Below are positions 60,305 through 64,000 of a DNA stretch of 64,000 nucleotides, in pieces. How positions within the stretch are numbered: position 1 is the stretch's first letter; each line of letters starts with the position of its first letter. The stretch covers positions 1 through 64,000 of the forward strand of contig VGXN01000003.1 of assembly GCA_016873335.1 (NCBI GenBank), given 5' to 3'. Below the pieces are notes generated by a model. It worked only from the letters and a program-made list of their open reading frames with translations, was not told the DNA's origin and searched no databases. This DNA is from Phycisphaerae bacterium (lineage in GTDB: Bacteria > Planctomycetota > Phycisphaerae > Phycisphaerales > SM1A02). A program made the position numbers and the translations under genes.

Positions 60305-61645
60305 ATGCCGTACCTTCTTGCCGTGCAGTTCCTGCTCGAAACGATGCGGCTTGGTCTGTCGAATCTTCGTCGGCATGCGCTGCGTTCGATTCTGACTTGT
60401 CTTGGCATCATTCTTGGTGTTGCTGCGGTCATTGTGGTGGTCGCCATTGGTGAGGGGAACAAGCGAACTGCGCTTCGTGACATTGCTGCGCTTGGTGCAC
60501 GCAACATCATCGTGCGGAGTTCGAAGCCGCCGGATGTGTCTTCCACCACGCAAGCCCGCACCTTCCTCTCGCGGTATGGGCTGCTGTATGAGGATGCGCG
60601 ACGCCTGGAGTCAGGACTGGAAGGTCTCGTCATCATTCCACTGAAGGCGGTCGGGAGCGAGGTCAGCCGAGGTGCATTTCGCACGACGGCTCAGTGCTTC
60701 GGCACGGTGTCTGAACTGGCGCACGTCGCCAATCTTCAGCCGCAGCCAGGTGGGCGATACCTGAGCGATCATGATGTGGCGACGTACGCACCTGTGGCGG
60801 TGCTCGGCGATGAGATTGCGCGGCAGATGTTCCCGGCGCGTGATGCGCTCGGGCAGGACTTCCGCATCGATCAGCAGGTGTTCCGTGTGGTGGGAGTGCT
60901 GCAGCCGCAAGGACTTTCCGGCGGAGCGGGCAGTGCGCTCGTCGGTCGTGATCTCAACCGAGACATCCACGTGCCCATGACGACGGCCGAGCGGCAGTTC
61001 GGTGACATCGTGCTTCGAGGGTCGTCGGGATCGTTCAGTGCGGAGGAGGTGCAGTTGAGCGAGGTGTATGTCACCGCGCCAAGCACGGATTCGGTCGCTG
61101 AGATCGCTGCGCGTGTCGAGCGCGTGATCGAGATCGCACACCCTGGCATGACCGATGTGCAGATCGTTGTGCCATGGGAATTGCTCGAAAATGCGCGGCG
61201 TGCGATGGTGGTGTGGAACATCATGCTCGTGTCGATCGCGGCGATCAGCTTGCTCGTTGGGGGTATCGGCATCATGAACATCATGCTTGCAAGTGTCACG
61301 GAACGCACACGCGAAATCGGCATTCGGCGCGCGCTGGGTGCGACGCGTCGGCACATCGTGCTGCAGTTCCTCGTCGAGACGGGATCACTCTCGGCGGTCG
61401 GCGGAGTCATCGGCATCCTGCTTGGCATCGTGGTCGCCTTTGGGCTTGGACAACTCGTCGAGTTGCTGCGTTCGCTACCGATGTTCCGCGGGGCGTTCGG
61501 GCGCGTGTCTCTTGAGCCCGTGATCACGCTCTGGTCAATCGTCGTGAGCTTCGGGGTCGCCGCCGCTGTTGGACTTGTGTTTGGAACCTACCCGGCCGTG
61601 GTGGCGAGTCGGAAGGATCCTGTCGTTGCACTGCGCCATACGTGA
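60305..61645 (+). CDS. MacB/FtsX-like ABC transporter permease
   Basis: Protein of 446 residues with four membrane helices: one near the N-terminus (SILTCLGIILGVAAVIVVVAIGEG) followed by a large extracytoplasmic MacB-core-like domain, then three in the C-terminal FtsX part (IMLVSIAAISLLVGGIGIMNIMLASVTERTREIGIRRALGATR, LVETGSLSAVGGVIGILLGIVVAFGLG, ITLWSIVVSFGVAAAVGLVFGTYPA). It lacks the ATPase domain fused in MacB and no ABC ATPase or MacA-type adaptor is adjacent, so its partners are elsewhere. Probable lipoprotein, peptide or drug export. Confidence 0.85.
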   Translation: MPYLLAVQFLLETMRLGLSNLRRHALRSILTCLGIILGVAAVIVVVAIGEGNKRTALRDIAALGARNIIVRSSKPPDVSSTTQARTFLSRYGLLYEDARRLESGLEGLVIIPLKAVGSEVSRGAFRTTAQCFGTVSELAHVANLQPQPGGRYLSDHDVATYAPVAVLGDEIARQMFPARDALGQDFRIDQQVFRVVGVLQPQGLSGGAGSALVGRDLNRDIHVPMTTAERQFGDIVLRGSSGSFSAEEVQLSEVYVTAPSTDSVAEIAARVERVIEIAHPGMTDVQIVVPWELLENARRAMVVWNIMLVSIAAISLLVGGIGIMNIMLASVTERTREIGIRRALGATRRHIVLQFLVETGSLSAVGGVIGILLGIVVAFGLGQLVELLRSLPMFRGAFGRVSLEPVITLWSIVVSFGVAAAVGLVFGTYPAVVASRKDPVVALRHT

Positions 61646-61690
61646 GCGCACTTTGGGGGGCGCGCGTCCGCATGTCTGACTCGGCTCGCC

Positions 61691-61703
61691 TAGGCTGCGT
61701 TGT
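61691..61703 (+). promoter_or_regulatory. TAGGCT, N7, ATG (leaderless-type start)
   Basis: TAGGCT at 61691-61696 then 7 nt and the ATG at 61704. Confidence 0.55.
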
Positions 61704-62390
61704 ATGAGTGAGCGCATTCCGCCTGTTTCCAACGTTCCCGTGACAGGGGAGTCCCTTCGCACGCTCATTGGTGCGGATGCACGGGCCGTGCTCGAAATCG
61801 GTGCGCATCATGGCACGGAAACACGCATGCTGTTGGATGCGTTCCCTGTGGCGCATATTCATGCGTTCGAACCTGATCCGCGCGCTCTGGAGGTGCACCG
61901 CAAGTCCGTGCGACACCCGCGAGCGACACTGCATGCGATGGCCATCGGTGCGGTGAACGGTCGTGCGGAGTTTCATGTCAGCAGCGGAATGCCCCCGGAC
62001 ATCGATCCGATCATCGCCGCGGAGTATCCGAAGGGGTGGGATCAGTCCGGTTCGCTTCGTGCGCCGAAGGGGCACCACAAGGCCCACCCATGGTGCCAGT
62101 TTGTGCGAACGATTTCAGTCGAGGTTCGGACGCTCGATGCGTGGTCCGCCAAGCACGCGCAGGGGAGGATCGACTTTATCTGGGCGGACATGCAGGGGGC
62201 GGAGGGTGATCTGGTGCGGGGCGGAGCATCCACACTTGCGCGGACTCGCTTCCTCTACTGCGAATACAGCGATCGCGAACTCTACGAGGGCGAGCCAACC
62301 CTCGCGGCGCTGCTCGACATGCTTCCGACTTGGGAAGTGGTTCGCCGACTGCCGAATGACGTGCTCGTCCGAAACACGGCGTGCCGCTGA
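61704..62390 (+). CDS. FkbM-family methyltransferase
   Basis: SAM-dependent methyltransferase of 228 residues. VLEIGAHHGTETRMLL is motif I, IHAFEPDPRALEVH motif II, and FIWADMQGAEGDLVRGG the FkbM block (variant of the I-K-I-D-x-E-G motif). It probably methylates a sugar or glycan, as many FkbM proteins near surface polysaccharide genes do; the adjacent GT-C protein fits that. ATG at 61704 follows TAGGCT-N7. Convergent with the next gene. Confidence 0.78.
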   Translation: MSERIPPVSNVPVTGESLRTLIGADARAVLEIGAHHGTETRMLLDAFPVAHIHAFEPDPRALEVHRKSVRHPRATLHAMAIGAVNGRAEFHVSSGMPPDIDPIIAAEYPKGWDQSGSLRAPKGHHKAHPWCQFVRTISVEVRTLDAWSAKHAQGRIDFIWADMQGAEGDLVRGGASTLARTRFLYCEYSDRELYEGEPTLAALLDMLPTWEVVRRLPNDVLVRNTACR

Positions 62391-62395
62391 AGCGG

Positions 62396-64000
62396 TCACT
62401 TGCGTCGGTAGACGATCACATCGCCATTGTTCCAGTCCACCCAGCCATGCAGCCGACGGTGCTCCGACCAGTGGCGATCGAGTGGGCCCTTTGCGTTCAC
62501 ATCGATCGTGCGTGGATACAGCACGATGAGCCAACGGATGTCCGAGTCGAGCGCATCGAGATGCCGCCCGCCTGACCCTGTCGGCACAATGTCGATGTCC
62601 TTCAGGACCGCGTAGTACGCCAGCACATTGTCAGCAAGCCCCACCGTTCCGATGCGAGCGGTTGTCGGTTCCTTGGCAAGAATCCACTCCACCGCATCGC
62701 GCAGCGGCTGCTTGGGCGGCAATCGCATCGTGTGAATGGTCCACGGAGTCGCGACGGCAAGGACGATGACTGTTGCGATGAGCTGTCGTCGCGCAGCATG
62801 ATGTTCGGTTGGCGTTTGGCGAGTCATCCATGCGACGATGTCGCTGCCTCCGAGCACCATCGCCGCGATGCATCCTGGGAGTGCGAAGAGACCGAAGCGT
62901 GCATACATCCAACTGCCCCCGAGTTCCGTGCCCAGTGCCACCACCGGGAGACCAAGAAGCATGAGTGCAAGTGGCATGCGGCGTGGCGCGTCTCGGACGG
63001 CGCCGACGAGTCCAACACAGACAAGCGCGAGAGCGGGAAGAGCGGCCCAACTCCATGCGCCACCAAGCCCAAGCAGCAGGTGAAGTCCCTCCGGCGAGAG
63101 GAGCGATGGTTCATTGCCGTCGAGCGCGGCGAACTCTCGGCGGATTCGAAGCATGTCAGGAAGAAGCGGTGTGAGCAGTGTGCATGCGGTGACTGCTCCA
63201 AGGCAGAGCGCCGCAAGCGCTGTGGCAGGAACCCGCAGCGCGGAGCCGTCGCGGCGAGCCACGAAGATGCAGAGAAGCAGTGTGATGCCTTGTCCGATCG
63301 GGAGTCCTGCAAAGACCAGATGCGACCAGATGCCCAGTGCGGTGATGAGTGCGCATGTCAGCAAGCACGCGAGGCACGAGCGGCGCATGCCACGGAGCAG
63401 CAGCGCTGTCGAAGTCGCCGCACAGAGGATCATGAGTGAGTAGCCGCGTGCCTCACAGGACTCGAGCACCACGATCGGTGCCATCGCGGTGGCGGCGGCC
63501 GCAGCTGCCGGGAGAATGCGGGACGGCCTCTGCATCCAACGGCATGTCTCGTGCATGAGCCAAGCCATCGCCCCAATGGCAAGGACCCCGGCGACAAAGG
63601 CAGGCATACGAAGGATCACCTCATTGACACCGCCCGACAGAGTCAGTGCACACCATGAGAGCAGCGTGTGCATGACATGGTTCGATGGGACGAAGTATGT
63701 GCCGATGATGGGACCAGGTCCATGCTGGGCGTAGTCGATCAGGGCGGAGATCTCGTCGTACCAGAAGCTCTCGGTGATTCGCCAGATCCGCTCGGTCACA
63801 CCGAGGGCGATGATGGCTCCAGTGATCAGCAGCAGGCGCGCAGTGAGTGATGCAGCAGGGCGCGGCGCGGCAGGTTCGATCGGTGGGCTCGATGTCCAAC
63901 GAGCAATCAGCAGACCGATGATCCACCAACTCGCGGCGCATGCGGCTGCCGCGATCCGCCACCAGTGTGCGCCCTCCAAGGTGACGGCGCGAACATCGAC
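62396..64000 (-). CDS. GT-C-type membrane glycosyltransferase-like protein, 5' end outside window
   Basis: At least 530 residues, open at the window edge (no stop or clear start to 64000). Ten or more hydrophobic helices; the first loop has ITESFWYDEISALIDYAQHG with the acidic residue typical of GT-C/PMT-like enzymes that use lipid-linked sugars, followed by FVPSNHVMHTLLSW. The C-terminal soluble part ends DIRWLIVLYPRTIDV and WVDWNNGDVIVYRR. Mannosyl- or other transferase for surface glycans is inferred; fold only is supported. Stop 6 bp from the convergent FkbM gene. Confidence 0.7.
   Translation of the reverse strand, partial: VDVRAVTLEGAHWWRIAAAACAASWWIIGLLIARWTSSPPIEPAAPRPAASLTARLLLITGAIIALGVTERIWRITESFWYDEISALIDYAQHGPGPIIGTYFVPSNHVMHTLLSWCALTLSGGVNEVILRMPAFVAGVLAIGAMAWLMHETCRWMQRPSRILPAAAAAATAMAPIVVLESCEARGYSLMILCAATSTALLLRGMRRSCLACLLTCALITALGIWSHLVFAGLPIGQGITLLLCIFVARRDGSALRVPATALAALCLGAVTACTLLTPLLPDMLRIRREFAALDGNEPSLLSPEGLHLLLGLGGAWSWAALPALALVCVGLVGAVRDAPRRMPLALMLLGLPVVALGTELGGSWMYARFGLFALPGCIAAMVLGGSDIVAWMTRQTPTEHHAARRQLIATVIVLAVATPWTIHTMRLPPKQPLRDAVEWILAKEPTTARIGTVGLADNVLAYYAVLKDIDIVPTGSGGRHLDALDSDIRWLIVLYPRTIDVNAKGPLDRHWSEHRRLHGWVDWNNGDVIVYRRK

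Overview
This GC-rich window looks like a chromosomal segment of a planctomycete, most likely of the Phycisphaerae/Phycisphaerales. I infer this from four things: a secreted protease with a C-terminal dockerin pair of the kind common in that group, two short secreted proteins ending in VPAPGA + hydrophobic stretch + RRRR (PEP-CTERM-like tails), a type II prepilin-like protein with the planctomycete layout, and a small Hc1-type histone-like protein. Almost all genes are housekeeping. I see no phage, IS element, CRISPR array, rRNA or integrase; one tRNA (Leu, GAG anticodon) is present.

Layout. 1-2.6 kb: 5' part of panC, divergent from a minimal iron-sulphur operon (iscS-iscU-iscA) with a Fur-box-like dyad between them. 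2.6-8.3 kb: metallopeptidase, BamE-like lipoprotein, a solitary atpD, manA, fabZ. 8.3-10.1 kb: Hc1-like protein and a TPR-sulfotransferase. 10.1-16.0 kb: compact minus-strand run pfkA, GmhB-like phosphatase, heptosyltransferase, plsY, purB, isochorismatase-like hydrolase, with ATGA overlaps. 16.1-21.7 kb: aspartate-type aminotransferase, then a minus-strand run of a repeat lipoprotein, YihY/BrkB, STAS protein and a solitary nuoB. 21.8-24.7 kb: pseudouridine synthase, FmdB-like, DUF429-like, queE, tRNA-Leu. 24.7-37.6 kb: dockerin metalloprotease, smpB, then minus-strand rne-dxr-rseP-SDR, and ptsI with a perfect operator-like palindrome upstream. 37.9-46.4 kb: two PEP-CTERM-like proteins, dnaK, bisphosphate nucleotidase, EEP-family protein, prepilin-like protein, and an ECF sigma/anti-sigma pair. 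46.5-64 kb: ABC-F ATPase, aminotransferase class IV, dnaE, pdxH, NYN nuclease, rpsU, rsfS, hydrolase, trmB, a double zinc finger, histidine kinase, permease, FkbM methyltransferase, and the start-less part of a GT-C membrane protein.

The most striking signal is not a gene. At least fifteen genes carry a TANNNT (-10-like) hexamer exactly 6-7 nt upstream of the ATG or GTG start, with no Shine-Dalgarno sequence. This is the geometry of leaderless transcription (mRNA 5' end at the start codon). It decides several start codons, reveals promoters inside apparent operons (nuoB, the SDR gene, the gmhB-like gene), and in two divergent pairs the two -10 hexamers are only 17-18 bp apart, so each lies where the other's -35 should be. 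Genes of the other class (Hc1, the second PEP-CTERM-like protein, ECF sigma, prepilin, dnaK, iscU) have ordinary purine-rich ribosome sites.

Gene starts below are my own choices; where two starts are possible I say so. Functions rest on recognised motifs in the translated sequence, not on database searches.
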